From positions 62,001-126,000 of the forward strand of contig JBBMOL010000603.1 of NCBI GenBank assembly GCA_037954665.1: 64,000 bases of DNA. Direction: 5' to 3'. Origin of the DNA: Laguncularia racemosa. Its lineage: Eukaryota > Streptophyta > Magnoliopsida > Myrtales > Combretaceae. Made by a program: the position numbers and the translations under genes. Of the stretch, positions 1 to 11,158 are shown piece by piece (position 1 is the stretch's first letter; each line of letters begins with the position of its first letter). The notes under the pieces are model-generated. The model did no database searches. It worked only from the letters and a program-made list of their open reading frames with translations, and had not been told where the DNA came from.

Positions 1-705
1 TTAATTTCAATATAATACTAGATTAATTCTCCTTTCGTACTCAGGTATGATGAGTCATAGACTAAAAGTGTAATTTTTTATTTATTATTCAATGAAATTA
101 TTAATATTCTTATGATTCAATTATGTGTATTTTATTATTTTCAAAATGATATTGCCAACATATTAGGTTAAAATCGGATTTCATACATAGAGATTGAGAA
201 ATCCTATGTTTGAATAGATCTAACATAATTAGAAAGAGTTACACATAATCCTAGATATAAGACGAAATAAATCTTTCATATTAGGGTCAAAACTAATAGT
301 AGAGTTCACAAATCAAAAGTAAAGTAATCTTAAGGGTTTCAATTAGGAAAAAATTTCAATTAATTAATCTAGAATAAGAAATTAGTCGACTCAAGAGAGC
401 TATTAATTCAAATTAATAATTCTCATAATCCAAGAATACAATGATGGAACTAAATAATAATTAGTTAATTATATTATTAATTCTAGAGGAATTCGATATC
501 TAGATGCACTTTTATAAGTTGTTATTTTCTTAATTTTTTAGTTAATTTTATTACTTAAATTAGTATATTAGATAATAAGAGAAAAGATTAATACTAATAA
601 TCAAAGTCTTTATGAGATTGATACTCAATTTAATATTTACTATACTATAAAATCGATAGGTGCACTTGTCTATAGGTCTTAGAATAATAAGATAGATTGA
701 TATCA
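1..705 (+). repeat. Element G, partial 5' LTR (3' portion only)
   Basis: This stretch aligns with 23040-23744 over its whole length, by eye at roughly three quarters identity with small indels. Shared blocks include the run around 85-130 and the terminal sequence ending GATATCA. The two copies stop matching just after GATATCA, at 705 and 23744, which I take as the 3' LTR ends. The start of this LTR lies before the window. G is the outermost and most decayed element of the left nest. I cannot assign its lineage from coding sequence. Its LTR start (TGATAAG) and purine tract resemble those of element A. Confidence 0.7.
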
Positions 706-1923
706 TACACCAATGAACATGTGCATGTTATAAAAGGATTTTGAACTCCGTGAGTTACACGACCACTAACACGCCCGTATTGGTGATTATGTTCCTCCAT
801 ACACCCAATTGAAGTAGTTTTATTTTCTTTTAATGCTTTCACTATTCTTTTTCTTCCTTGTACCACTAGGACTATTATACTTAATGGATGGAAATCATAT
901 CAAGACACAACTGAACTAATTAAATAGAGAAAGCATTATTTTGCTTTATTTCCTTTCCCATGAGCTTTTACTTTGTCTATTTTTTATCTTTTGTCCTTAC
1001 TTTGTACATTAGAGATAATGTAAAATTCTAAGTGTAGGGAAAAGGATATTGTGATTATTTGCTACACTATGATTATTTGCTATACATATGAAAATCACTT
1101 TATTACACTAACATATTTAAATCAATTTGTATTTATATAAACATAGTTGTTAAAATCGCGAGTCAGCTATATGATTCTATAAGTTTAAAATGTTATAATA
1201 TTTTCTTAATTAAAATAGATGTAAAATTACTTAGGTATAAAGCCTTGGTAGAATTATTAATTTAAGTATACAATTCTACAAGTTTCTAATTCTATTAATT
1301 TTATTCAATTCTATAATATTCTACTGATTCTATAAGTTTTAATAATAGGTAAAATCATGGTTTAGATAATCGTACGTATAAATAAGAAACTTTTTGGTTA
1401 ATTATTTTTTATTTTTACATTATCTTTTTTTTTATCATTAATCAACTTTTAACACTTAATTGGAGTTAAATTATGAAATCTATATGAAATAGTGTTACAT
1501 GCTATTTAAGTCTTAATTTAAGACTTAGAATTAGAGTAATGTCAATGATTAGGAATTAAAAGTCTACATTTTTAAGCTTTCTTTGATGTATGCTCACCCC
1601 TTAGAAATTTTTAAAGCACTATATCTTAATAAATGAACATATGAAATTTGTCTCTTGAAGATTTTTGTCAAAATAAAAAATAAATAAAATAAATAAAAGT
1701 CTCACTAACTCAAGCAATTAAGTCTAAGAGATTGCCTTTAGGGAAATAACACATATTAACTTGAGTGACAAGCTTGAAATCATTAACTAAAAGCTCACTA
1801 TATAGGTTAAGAGAAAAGCCCAAGAAAATTAACTTAATCAAAATTAAAAAGCAATGGAGTTAGTAGAGGTATAAAGACATATCATAAAACTTATTAATCT
1901 AAGATCATCTAGTTCAAAACTTA
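706..1923 (+). other. Element G internal region, first part (noncoding, decayed)
   Basis: This AT-rich sequence lies between the end of the G 5' LTR and the insertion point of element A. I found no credible open frame and no clear primer binding site. It continues after element A at 17825. A few phrases near 740-800 (gag-like Cys/His spacing absent; GC-rich 'acacgcccgtatt') are the only non-AT-rich parts. G may be a short non-autonomous element or simply too old to read. Confidence 0.4.
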
Positions 1924-1928
1924 CTAAC

Positions 1929-3260
1929 TGATAAGTTTCAGAAGACCCTTAATTATAGTGCTTATTCTTTATAATTTTATATAGATTTCATGTAATTTGT
2001 GAAGAAAAGGATACTTATATGATTAAATTTTAATTACAGGCATCAATGGAGACAAAAGAAAGGTTTAAGGATGATATGACCAAAGGCAAGGTGAAATTTG
2101 GCAAAAAATAAAGAAAATTGATTTCGAGTTCAGCACAACCTTCAACACAGCCTATGCAGACAATAGTGTTGGATGAAAAAAATGACCAGTAGCTAATTTT
2201 TTTTCAGCCCTACCCCCAGCATGGCCATGCTGAACTTGGCAGTGAAAAATAATGTGTTCCGAAGTCAGCACGGCCTTGAGCACGGCCATGCTAACACCCG
2301 TGCTGAACCCTGTTTTCACGAGAACTATAAACAGACACGTTGTTTTATTTTAAAGAGGATTCTTTCTTTCTAGCTTTGTTTTCGAAACCCTAAGGGAGCA
2401 TTATTACGAACTTCAAGAGGAGAATTATCTAAGCACCATTTGAGATCACAAAACAATAAGGGATTATTCTTTTTAGCATAAATCAACTCTATTTCTCTAG
2501 ATTCTCTATTTTTATTGAAAATTCCATGGAGAAGTAATTTTTTATATCTTTCATCTTGTGAAACCCTAATTCATGTGTTGAACCATTGATTGATTAATGA
2601 ATTATTTATATCTTTGCATCTATTCATGTGTTTCCATTGTTCTTATGATTGATTTATGCGTGTAAATTGATTGTATGTCTGATTTTTATTAGATTGAAAG
2701 AGGTTTCATCTAGTAAATTAGATCTTCATAAATAGAGAGATTACATGTTTTACCTAGAGGTAGGAAAACATTGATTTTCTACAATTCATTGGAATTGTGA
2801 ACTTAATGAGATCTTGCATAATTGTAGTGAGGGAGAGGTCTCCATTATCTTATGCATGATTATGAATTAATTAACTCGAAGGAGTAATTGATTTTACTTA
2901 AGAATTCCTACAGTGTAAAGTGTAAATTGATTCGTTAATCGATATCTTATTTAACAATTTAAGGGCTAGGGTAGAACAAGATGAGGGGTATATTTTGTGA
3001 TTGAATACATTTTATAAACAATATCATTCAATTCTAAGGTTACTATGAATTGTTAGTTTTTAATTTAATTCATAATTCCCACATCATAAATTAGACTAGA
3101 TAGTAGAGAAAGGTAATACTAGTACTTGTTTTCTAGATCCCAAAGGACGATATCTATTAAATCTATACTATATTCGATAGGTACACTGCCTAGCTTGATA
3201 GTAAATTTTATTGGTTATAAATTTAAAACTTAAACAATTGGTTAGATTCGAGCGACACCA
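1929..3260 (+). repeat. Element A 5' LTR
   Basis: The 1332-bp LTR starts TGATAAGTTT and ends GCGACACCA. It matches 16487-17819 closely throughout. It contains decayed copies of a CACGGCCATG-type motif at about 2214-2310, followed by a likely transcription start region (AACTATAAACAGACAC near 2320-2336). The end is followed at once by the primer binding site. Confidence 0.9.
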
Positions 3261-3266
3261 AGTTTT

Positions 3267-3286
3267 TGGTGCCGTTGCCAAGGATC
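3267..3286 (+). other. Primer binding site of element A (tRNA-Asp type)
   Basis: The sequence TGGTGCCGTTGCCAAGGATC differs at three positions from the complement of the plant tRNA-Asp 3' end. The perfect version is seen in element B at 11135-11153. All three differences are C-to-T or G-to-A transitions. Confidence 0.8.
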
Positions 3287-3412
3287 TAGTAAAGCAATAT
3301 TAGGAAAAACCGTAGTATCTACTACTTTAGTCATTTTTTATTTTTTTTATCTTTTTTTTTCTCTCCATCTTTTGAAAAGTTCTAATTCACACTTAGTTGC
3401 CCTTTACAATGT

Positions 3413-5905
3413 ATGATAAGGAATCTTCCCTCTAACATTCTTGATCTAGATCCTGAGATTGAGAAAACACTCCACCGACTTCGAAGGAATACAACTGCCG
3501 AATCTTTTGGACAATTAATTAGTGAGGAAGGAGAACGTAATATAGCAGTGACAATGGAGGTTAAAGAAGAAGAGCTAATAGAGGTACAGGTACAAGAAGT
3601 AATGGCTAAGGATCCACCAAAGACAAATATTGAGTATGCAAGGCCTACACTGGATGGCACAGGTCTAACCATTGTTAAGCCTCCTATTGGGGCCAATAAT
3701 TTCAAGATTAAAGGTGTGGTGATTCAACTGCTACAACAATAATGTCAGTTTGATGGACTACCTAATGAAGATCTCCATGCTTACATTCAAACATTCTTGG
3801 AGATTTGTGAAACTTTCAAGAACAATGGGGTGACAGATGAAGCGGTGCGTACAAGATTGTTCCCTTTTTCATTAAGAGAGAAGGCTAAGACATGGCTTTA
3901 GTCATTAGGTCTCGGAGCTTTGACTACATGGGATGATACAGTAAAGGAGTTTTTAGACAATTATTTCCCACCATATAAGACCGCAAAGCTCCAAAATAAC
4001 ATCTCTTCTTTCACTCAACAAGATCATGAAACAATATATGATGCTTGGTAGAGATGGATAGAATTGTTGAGAAAGTGTCCACATCACCAGTTGCCCACAT
4101 GGATATAAGTTCAAACATTTTTTAATGGGTTAAATCCGGCTACACGTCACTTGATAGATGCCGCAGTTGGCGGTACATTGAATACTAAGACTCTAGAAGA
4201 ATCATTGAAGTTATTTGCTAATATGGCAAGAAAATATTATCAGTGGGGTCATGGCAAAAGTAAGCAGAAAGCGATAGGAATGTACGAAGTAGATGTAATG
4301 ACTACTTTGGTAGCTAAGATGGAAGCTTTAAGCCACTAAGTTGCAACTCTCAAGAATACCCAAGGACCACAACAACAACATCAAGTAGACCTTAAGGAGG
4401 GTGTAAATCTATTTAAGCAATATGAGAAAGTAGATTATCTTGGGAATTCGACTAGACAACAATACAACCAATATGGTAACACCTACCATCCGGGGATGAG
4501 AAACCTTCTGAATTTGTCTTATTGAAACCAGGATTATCGAAGATCTAATCTACCACCGGCGGGGTATTCAAAGCAACAACCACTTTATCAACCATTACCG
4601 CTTTCTCAACCACAACAACCTCAACAAGAAAAAAAGAGTAACTTGGAGGATATTTTAAGCCAATTCATCTAAAGCTCTTATGCAAGACATCGTAATCAGG
4701 AAGCTTCAATTCACAATCTTGAGAAAAAAATTGGTCAACTGGCCAAGATGATGTCTGAGGGATAACCTGGTTCTCTTCCCAATAACACAGAAAACAATCC
4801 AAGCGGGAAAGAGTTACCAACTAAATAGCGGCATAAAAAGAAGCAAGAGGATAATCAACCTATTAAAAAGGAGAAAATGACACTTGAGAAAACACATCCT
4901 AAGAGGAGATCACCACCGGCTGTCAAAGAATATGTGCCAAAAATCCCTTATCCGGCTTGCCTCAACCAAAGCAAAAACAAAGAGCAATTTGGTAAATTCC
5001 TTGATTTATTTAAACAGCTGCACATTAACATTCCATTTGTAGAGGCACTTTCACAAATGCCAAAATATGCTAAGTTCCTAAAAAAGCTTCTATCTAATAA
5101 GCGGAAGTTGGAGGATGTGTCTACTGTAGAAGTTGATGCAAATTGCTCATCTATCATTTAAAATAAACTTCCTCCAAAGCTAACAGATCCAGGTAGTTTC
5201 ACAATTCCGTGTGTCATAGGTGATACTTCAATTAATCAGGCCTTAGTTGATCTTGGGGCTAGCATTAATTTAATGCTACACTCCTTTATCAAGAAGTTAG
5301 AACTTTCTGACCTAACACTGACTAGGATGAGTTTGTAGCTTGCTGACCACTTTGTGAAGATTCTTAAGGAGATAGTCAAAGATGTCATGATAAAGGTAAG
5401 GAATTTCATCTACCCTATTGACTTTGTAGTTCTAGAAATGGTTGGGGATGGGGATATCCCTCTGATACTTGAGAGACCATTCCTAGCCACTACCAAGGCA
5501 ATGGTTGATGTGGAAGGAAGCAAGCTTACTTTAAGAATTGGTGATGAAAAGATGGTAATCCTAACGACTACTGCTATGAAACACATTATGTACATTGATG
5601 ACTCTTGTTACTCTATTGATGTTGTCAATATGTCAGTAGATGAGCATATGAAGGAAGTTCTAAGCAAAGATGAATTAGAGCTAAGCTTGACATTGGAAGA
5701 GAAGAAGGAAGCTGATAACCTAGAGGTTGCACTACTCATTGAGCAACTCAATGCTTCAGAAAATGTCACACCTTAACTTGGGTTTGAAAAGTTGAGAATA
5801 GAAAATGAGGCGAGACTTAAAACCTCTATAGAAGAGTCGCTAGGGTTAGAATTGAAACAATTACCAAAGTATCTGGAATATGCATTCCTTGTAGAAGACT
5901 CTAGC
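3413..5905 (+). pseudogene. Element A gag-protease (broken), running into RT
   Basis: One continuous frame encodes a plant retrotransposon Gag followed by a retropepsin-like domain. The N-terminus (3413-3742) contains 'DPEIEKTLHRLRRN', a motif shared with the Gag of element B. The core Gag block (about 3743-4340) has 'LFPFSLREKAKTWL' and 'LIDAAVGGTL', typical of the retrotrans_gag family. The protease region (about 4920-5720) has 'LVDLGASINLM', the D-x-G-A active-site type, and a 'LERPFLATT' flap-end block. About a dozen in-frame stops occur, near 3742, 3899, 4050, 4107, 4338, 4523, 4670, 4763, 4828, 5159, 5337 and 5774. Nearly all are TAA or TAG where Gln is expected; one is TGA (about 4523). 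There are no frameshifts. The frame resumes exactly in phase at 12808 if element B and one copy of its TSD are ignored. Confidence 0.85.
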
Positions 5906-7533
5906 TGATGGGTGTCGAATCCAATAAAAATAAAAACCTACTCCTAGACAATGATTTGATTAGCGTATAGTAGTGAGTAGGGTCGTATCCACATGGATTG
6001 GTTAAATATATTTCTATTCAAAGAGAATAAAGAGGAAAAGAAAAATGGGGGGTTTTGCTTGGGAATCAAAATAATATTGAAACAAGATAATAAAATCGAA
6101 TATTGATAAAAGCCTAGCCAAAGGAATCAAGATAGTTTAATTCGATGAATTGATCATCGATGCAAATGTTTTCTATTCTTATTTCTAGATAAATTGGTTA
6201 TGGTTATTAACAAGCTCTAATAACCTATCTCTCCTTACTTCCTCGATAATCAAAACAAGCTCTTTGATTATTTCTCTTATCGATTAGACAACCCTAAAAA
6301 AGCTCTTAGGATTTAATCTATCAATAGCATTAGAAACAAGAGAGACCACCAATTCATGCCAGTAGATTATAAGATAACCTATTTAAACAAGATCATACAT
6401 CTCCATAACATGAATTCGATCATCTATTTTGTAATCAAACATGTTATTGTGTCACCGAGACTAGAACTATCAAACAATTACGGATTTGACGTGTTAGTTG
6501 ACAATATATTAACTTGCTAATTGAGTAGAAGAGCTCTAATTCATACCAATCAACGAAGATAATATTGACAAAACTTCCAGAAGATATATAAATATCTAAA
6601 AACAAAGAATAGATTAAAGACAACTCAGTTAGATCTCACAATTCGTGGAGAATTAAATTTCAATGACCCTTTAGCTAGAAAATCTGCTTAGCTACACATG
6701 TTCATTATCAAAACGAAAATTAAAAGTAAAAACATAATAAGCCTCTGTTCCCGATTTCCTTGCTCTGCCTCCTTCCTTCCTTCTTGTCTCTAAGATGATT
6801 CAAGATTATCAAACTCCTTTAGGGTTAGTTCTATTTATATTGTTAAGGGAATGGCAGATGATCTTTTGCTAGCAAGATACGAAAATATCTTTCCTTTTTG
6901 ATGTAAATCTCGAGAAGTGAATAATCGTCCGCCTGGCACGCCCTACAACATGGCCGTGGGTCAAGCCGTGCCTTCCTCTATGTATAATTCACATATCATC
7001 TTCCGTGTCCAGTGTGTGCCACGGCTTCAACCACGGCTAGATCCTAAGCCGTGTTATCCTCTGGTCGATGTTCCATAATTTCTCCTCCTTGTTTTGTATA
7101 TGGCACGTCTTCCATTTCAACTTCCACCACGGCTTCAACCATGTCTTCAACCACGACTTCCACCACGGCCCGATCACGAGCCGTGTCTCTCTTTGTTGAT
7201 AGTCCACATTTCCACCTTCTTGTGCAGTGTATAGCACGGCTTGCACCACGGCCGTATTACAAACCGTGTATTTTCATGTTGATTCAAAACCAAGTACACG
7301 GCCGTGTACTTCAACTACACGCCCATGTACTTTCCTCCGGTGGTGTAAATCCTTGTCTTTGATCCAAGTTGTGGATGACTTCTCTAATTTACTTAAATTA
7401 GCACCCTTGACTCCATTTAACCTGATTTATCACCATAATAGAATTAAGTACCATTTCCTTTTGATTTTTATAAAATCAATAATAAATTAACACAATTCAT
7501 ACTATAAAGATTGAGTATAAAATGGCTCTATCA
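5906..7533 (-). repeat. Element B 3' LTR
   Basis: This 1628-bp copy starts (plus strand) TGATGGGTGTCG and ends GGCTCTATCA. It is near-identical to 11159-12802. The two differ mainly by insertions and deletions in the CACGGC repeats at about 7010-7330. This copy has an extra 'cttcaaccatgtcttcaacc' stretch and lacks the duplicated GGCCGTATTACAAACCGTG of the other copy. Confidence 0.95.
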
Positions 7534-7549
7534 AATTCCCCCACACTTA
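7534..7549 (-). other. Polypurine tract of element B
   Basis: Read on the minus strand, TAAGTGTGGGGGAATT directly precedes the 3' LTR. It is the expected plus-strand priming site for reverse transcription. Confidence 0.85.
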
Positions 7550-8839
7550 AACTCTTGCTTGTCCTTAAGCAATTGAATCAAATCAATTGAGAAATCCGTC
7601 ATAGATTATACGAACTTTCTTTTCATCATTCCAAGCATCTATTCATTTGTAATTCATGACTTGTATTTTTAATGTCTACTACTTCAACCAAACTGGTTTC
7701 CTGTGATCAAATTACCATGGACAAAATTTAATAGCTAATCTAAACAAAACAAACTTTAATCCTCATGTTTTAGTAAAATAATTTTTATTCCAAAAGTAAA
7801 TACTTAATCCACTAAGGAAAAACACCCAATTAAACTTCATTGGATATTAGCATGTATATAATCCTTGCAACATAAAGTAAAAGCATATAGTATCAACTCT
7901 TTCCATAGATTTTCTCCCTTTTTATTATAAGTCTTGTTTCATTCATTGAATGTTTACATTCATGTTCTTTTGATTTAATCAAGCATCTATTTTGACGGGG
8001 TTTTTGCCCGCTTCTTTTCATGAACTTTCGCCTTTTTCGCCCTTATCGTTATAGTGAGTTCATTGAGTTGGCACATCCCGAGCTCGTCACTCAAGTGACC
8101 GGGTTTTGAGATACCCCTACGGACTCTTCCTCACTCTAACATTCAAGTTTGAATACTCTTAACTCAATTACTTGAATCATTGGAGTAATGGCTATGCTTG
8201 ATTTTTTTTTTTTTTTCACAACAACTTCAAAGAGTATATAGTAGCTAATATAACCTAGAAGTAAACTTGTTTATTTTTCACTTAGGGACTCAACTTACTC
8301 TTAGACTTCCAATTCTAAAGCTAAATATAAGGTAAATTTGTTTCTTAAAGATTTCACTACTTAATTTTAACCAAGTATTCTAATCACAGCAGTAGGTGAG
8401 TAAAGCATTTGAACAAGTCAATTTTACATTTTGTAGATGCTTATTACAACATTTAGTACAATATCCAGATTTCATGATAATTTTGAAAAATTTGGTTGCT
8501 TAAGGACAAACATTCAGAGTATAAGTCAGTTCTCTATTCTCTATATTTTATTATCCTCTCCCCCACACTTAGCTTGAACAGTGTCCTCACTATTCCTAAT
8601 TCAGCACAATTAAAGAGGAATTAACAACACAAGGAACATTAGAGGTTAAGAGAAAGGGAATACTGGTACTTCCCTGTATTGGAGTTCTCTCCTTAAGCAC
8701 TAGAGAGTGTCATCTGATGATATGTATCCTTGCTGCAACTGATCCAAAAGAAAGAATCAAAACAAAACTAAAATTGATTTTTTTTTTTTTTTTTGACATG
8801 GGTTGCCTCCCATGAAGCGCCTTTCTTTAACGTCTTTGG
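7550..8839 (-). other. Element B 3' noncoding region with a second purine tract
   Basis: No coding sequence can be read here, where pol would normally lie. On the minus strand a second purine tract, GCTAAGTGTGGGGGAGAGG (8555-8573), sits about 1 kb upstream of the true 3' tract. A run of 14 or so T at 8201-8216 and another at 8780-8794 are simple tracts. This region is the scar of the missing RT-to-integrase segment plus 3' untranslated sequence. Confidence 0.6.
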
Positions 8840-9836
8840 CTAGACGTTCCTGGCTAGATGTTTGGGTAAGGGTTTTGATTCCAGCTTTGGTGCCTGTGGT
8901 GATGGGTCAATAACATCCATGACAAAAACAGGAGAGATATTGCTAGGATATTTCATGGCATCATAAATGTTAAATTTAATCACTTCACCATCAAATTCCA
9001 TAGTGAGGGTACCATCATTTACATCAATTTTTGTCTTGGATGTCTTAAGGAATGGTCGCCCTAATAATATCAGTGATGAATTATGAAAATCATTATCTTC
9101 TATGTCAAGCACATAAAAATCAACAGGAAAAACCAACCCATTAACTTAAACTAAAACATCCTCTAGAACTCCCTCAAGATAAACATTGGACCTGTCAGCA
9201 AGTTGCACAATAACACCTGTTTCCTTCAAGGGACCAACATTCAAACATTGATAAACAAACAAAGGCATGACATTGATCGAAGCTCCTAGATCACACATGG
9301 CTTTAGCGATTCCAAGATTACCTATTTTGCAAGGAATGGTAAACATACCTAGGTCCTTACATTTAGGAGGAAGCTTCTTCTGAATAATAGCTGAAACATT
9401 TTCACTCACACTAATCCTTTCATTACCTTTCAGCTTCCTTTTGTTAGTGCACAATTCTTTGAGAAATTTAGCATAGCGAGGTATTTGCTTAATGGCATCA
9501 AGCAAAGGAATATTTACCTCAACTTTGCGAAAAGTTTCTAGAATCTCTTTTTCTTCTGCTTCATGCTTGGATTTCGCTAATCTGGAAGGGAAAGGAGGTT
9601 GTGTCAACATGACCTTTGGTGGCTCAACTAGAGACCCTCTAATCTGGTTGTCCTGCTGGCTCGGAGTCGGAATTTCTTTCTTAGTCTCTTCCTCGGGATT
9701 AGATGGGTGTCCTTTCTTATTTGATCCCTACAATTCTGTTCCACTTCTCAAGGTAATTGCATTAACGCTTTGCTTCGGATTTGTAATAGTTTGAGAAGGT
9801 AACTTACCTTGAGTTTCTAACCTGTTTACAGTAGAA
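8840..9836 (-). pseudogene. Element B protease region (broken)
   Basis: On the minus strand the frame continues from gag through a linker into a retropepsin-like domain. It shows 'MCDLGASINVMP' (active-site type D-x-G-A) near 9290 and 'LLGRPFLKTS' near 9060. Three in-frame stops between the end of gag and 9130 (at about 9848, 9728 and 9143) are TAG or TAA at positions expected to be Gln. The domain resembles the protease of element A ('LVDLGASINLM'). After about 8840 the similarity stops and no RT follows. Its role would be Gag maturation in virus-like particles in the cytoplasm. It is probably no longer made as a full product. Confidence 0.75.
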
Positions 9837-9850
9837 GCAAGTTGGCTTAC

Positions 9851-11107
9851 CTAATTCTCCAAGTTTTGAATGCTCTGCTTTGTTTCATTCTGAAATTGTT
9901 TTGTATTAATAGCAAGAGATTTAACAATATCCTCAAGAGACATACCTGAAGTGGAAGGAGCTTGGGGTACTTGGTTTGATGGCTTAGGCTGAAATTGTTG
10001 GAAATGTTGTGGGTTATTGCCATATCTGAAGTTAGGATGATCCCTCCATCCAGGATTATAAGTATTCGAGTAAGAATCATATTTCCTTTGTGGCTGTCCT
10101 GGGAATCCTCCTACAGCATTGACATGTTCATGATTGTCATCTTGCAATGTGGGGCACATGTCAGTAGGATGATTAGGGGCAGCACAAATTCCACAAGCCT
10201 TCATCTGCTGTGTATTTCTGAGGGCTATCTGTTGCACAAGGGAGGTTAGGTTAGAAATTTGATGTTCCAGATTAGAAACACTTACCTCATTAACCTTCCT
10301 TGAAGATGTATCATGCCTATACCCAAATTGTTGCGAATTAGCAGCCATAATGGAGATCAATTCCCTAGCTTGACCAGGGGTTTTATTCACTATGGCGCCT
10401 CCACTAGCAGTATCCATCATCTTCCTCTCCATCAGAAACAGGCCTTCATAGAAGTATTGGATGAGAAGTTGCTCAGATATCCCATGTTGTGGATAGCTTG
10501 CACAAAGTTGCTTGAACCTCTCCCAATACTCATGAAGAGTCTCAGTGTCCCTCTGTTTGATACCGCAAATTTCTCTTCTTATACCAGCAGCTCTAGACGC
10601 GGGGAAAATTTTGTCCAAGAAGAGCCTCACCATATCTGTCCAAGTGGTTATAGAACCTGGAGGCAAATAAAACAACCAATCTTTAGCTTTAGTACTTAAA
10701 GAGAATGGAAAAGCACGTAACTTGATTTGATCGTCGGTTATTCCTTGCGGCCTCATACTAGAACACACTATATGAAACTCTTTCAAATGTTTGTGAGGAT
10801 CTTCATTCTCAAGACCATGAAAGGTGGGTAGTAGATGTATCAACCTAGATTTCAACTCGAATTCAACACCTAGTTTGGGATAGTGAATACAAAGGGGTTG
10901 TTGATTCACATCTGGTGCAGCCAATTCTCTTAATGTTCTCTCGGGATTTGCCATATCGTCTTCTTTTTCAGAATCAGTGGATAAATCAGACAAATCCGAT
11001 GCCAAGTTCAGTCCAGGGGATGATCTAGCGTCTCTTCGCAGCCTCTTAAGAGTCTTCTCAATCTCTGGATTATAAGTGAGAGCACCTGTATGAGAAGAAC
11101 GAGTCAT
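9851..11107 (-). CDS. gag: Element B Gag (intact, 418 aa)
   Basis: This is the longest clean frame in the left half. It is a plant retrotransposon Gag that would form the cytoplasmic virus-like particle and package element RNA. The start ATG lies 28 nt downstream of the primer site, the usual layout. The core block (residues about 60-250) has 'LIHLLPTFHGLENEDPHKHL', 'LRAFPFSLSTKAKDWL' and 'FFP/IFPASRAAGIRREI'-type sequence of the retrotrans_gag family. A Cys-x2-Cys-x4-His-x4-Cys knuckle (residues about 308-320, CGICAAPNHPTDMC) follows. A Gln/Pro-rich tail ends in 'NLEN', where TAG replaces an expected Gln codon and cuts Gag from the protease. The stop may therefore be a mutation and not the natural Gag end. 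Gag and LTRs are intact while pol is missing, the usual pattern of an element mobilised in trans. Confidence 0.9.
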   Translation of the reverse strand: MTRSSHTGALTYNPEIEKTLKRLRRDARSSPGLNLASDLSDLSTDSEKEDDMANPERTLRELAAPDVNQQPLCIHYPKLGVEFELKSRLIHLLPTFHGLENEDPHKHLKEFHIVCSSMRPQGITDDQIKLRAFPFSLSTKAKDWLFYLPPGSITTWTDMVRLFLDKIFPASRAAGIRREICGIKQRDTETLHEYWERFKQLCASYPQHGISEQLLIQYFYEGLFLMERKMMDTASGGAIVNKTPGQARELISIMAANSQQFGYRHDTSSRKVNEVSVSNLEHQISNLTSLVQQIALRNTQQMKACGICAAPNHPTDMCPTLQDDNHEHVNAVGGFPGQPQRKYDSYSNTYNPGWRDHPNFRYGNNPQHFQQFQPKPSNQVPQAPSTSGMSLEDIVKSLAINTKQFQNETKQSIQNLEN

Positions 11108-11134
11108 ACAAGAATAGAAATAAATTTGACACCA

Positions 11135-11153
11135 ATCCCCGGCAACGGCGCCA
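11135..11153 (-). other. Primer binding site of element B (tRNA-Asp)
   Basis: On the minus strand TGGCGCCGTTGCCGGGGAT is a perfect complement of the 3' end of plant tRNA-Asp(GUC), five bases inside the 5' LTR. Confidence 0.9.
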
Positions 11154-11158
11154 AAATT

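Noticed and set aside
645..866. A short minus-strand frame in the G internal region as a gene.
   Set aside because: No family match, no support from composition, and it lies across an LTR end.
7051..7490. Frames in the B LTRs (also 12304-12759) as proteins.
   Set aside because: They follow the CACGGC repeat array, and both LTR copies give similar frames only because they are repeats.
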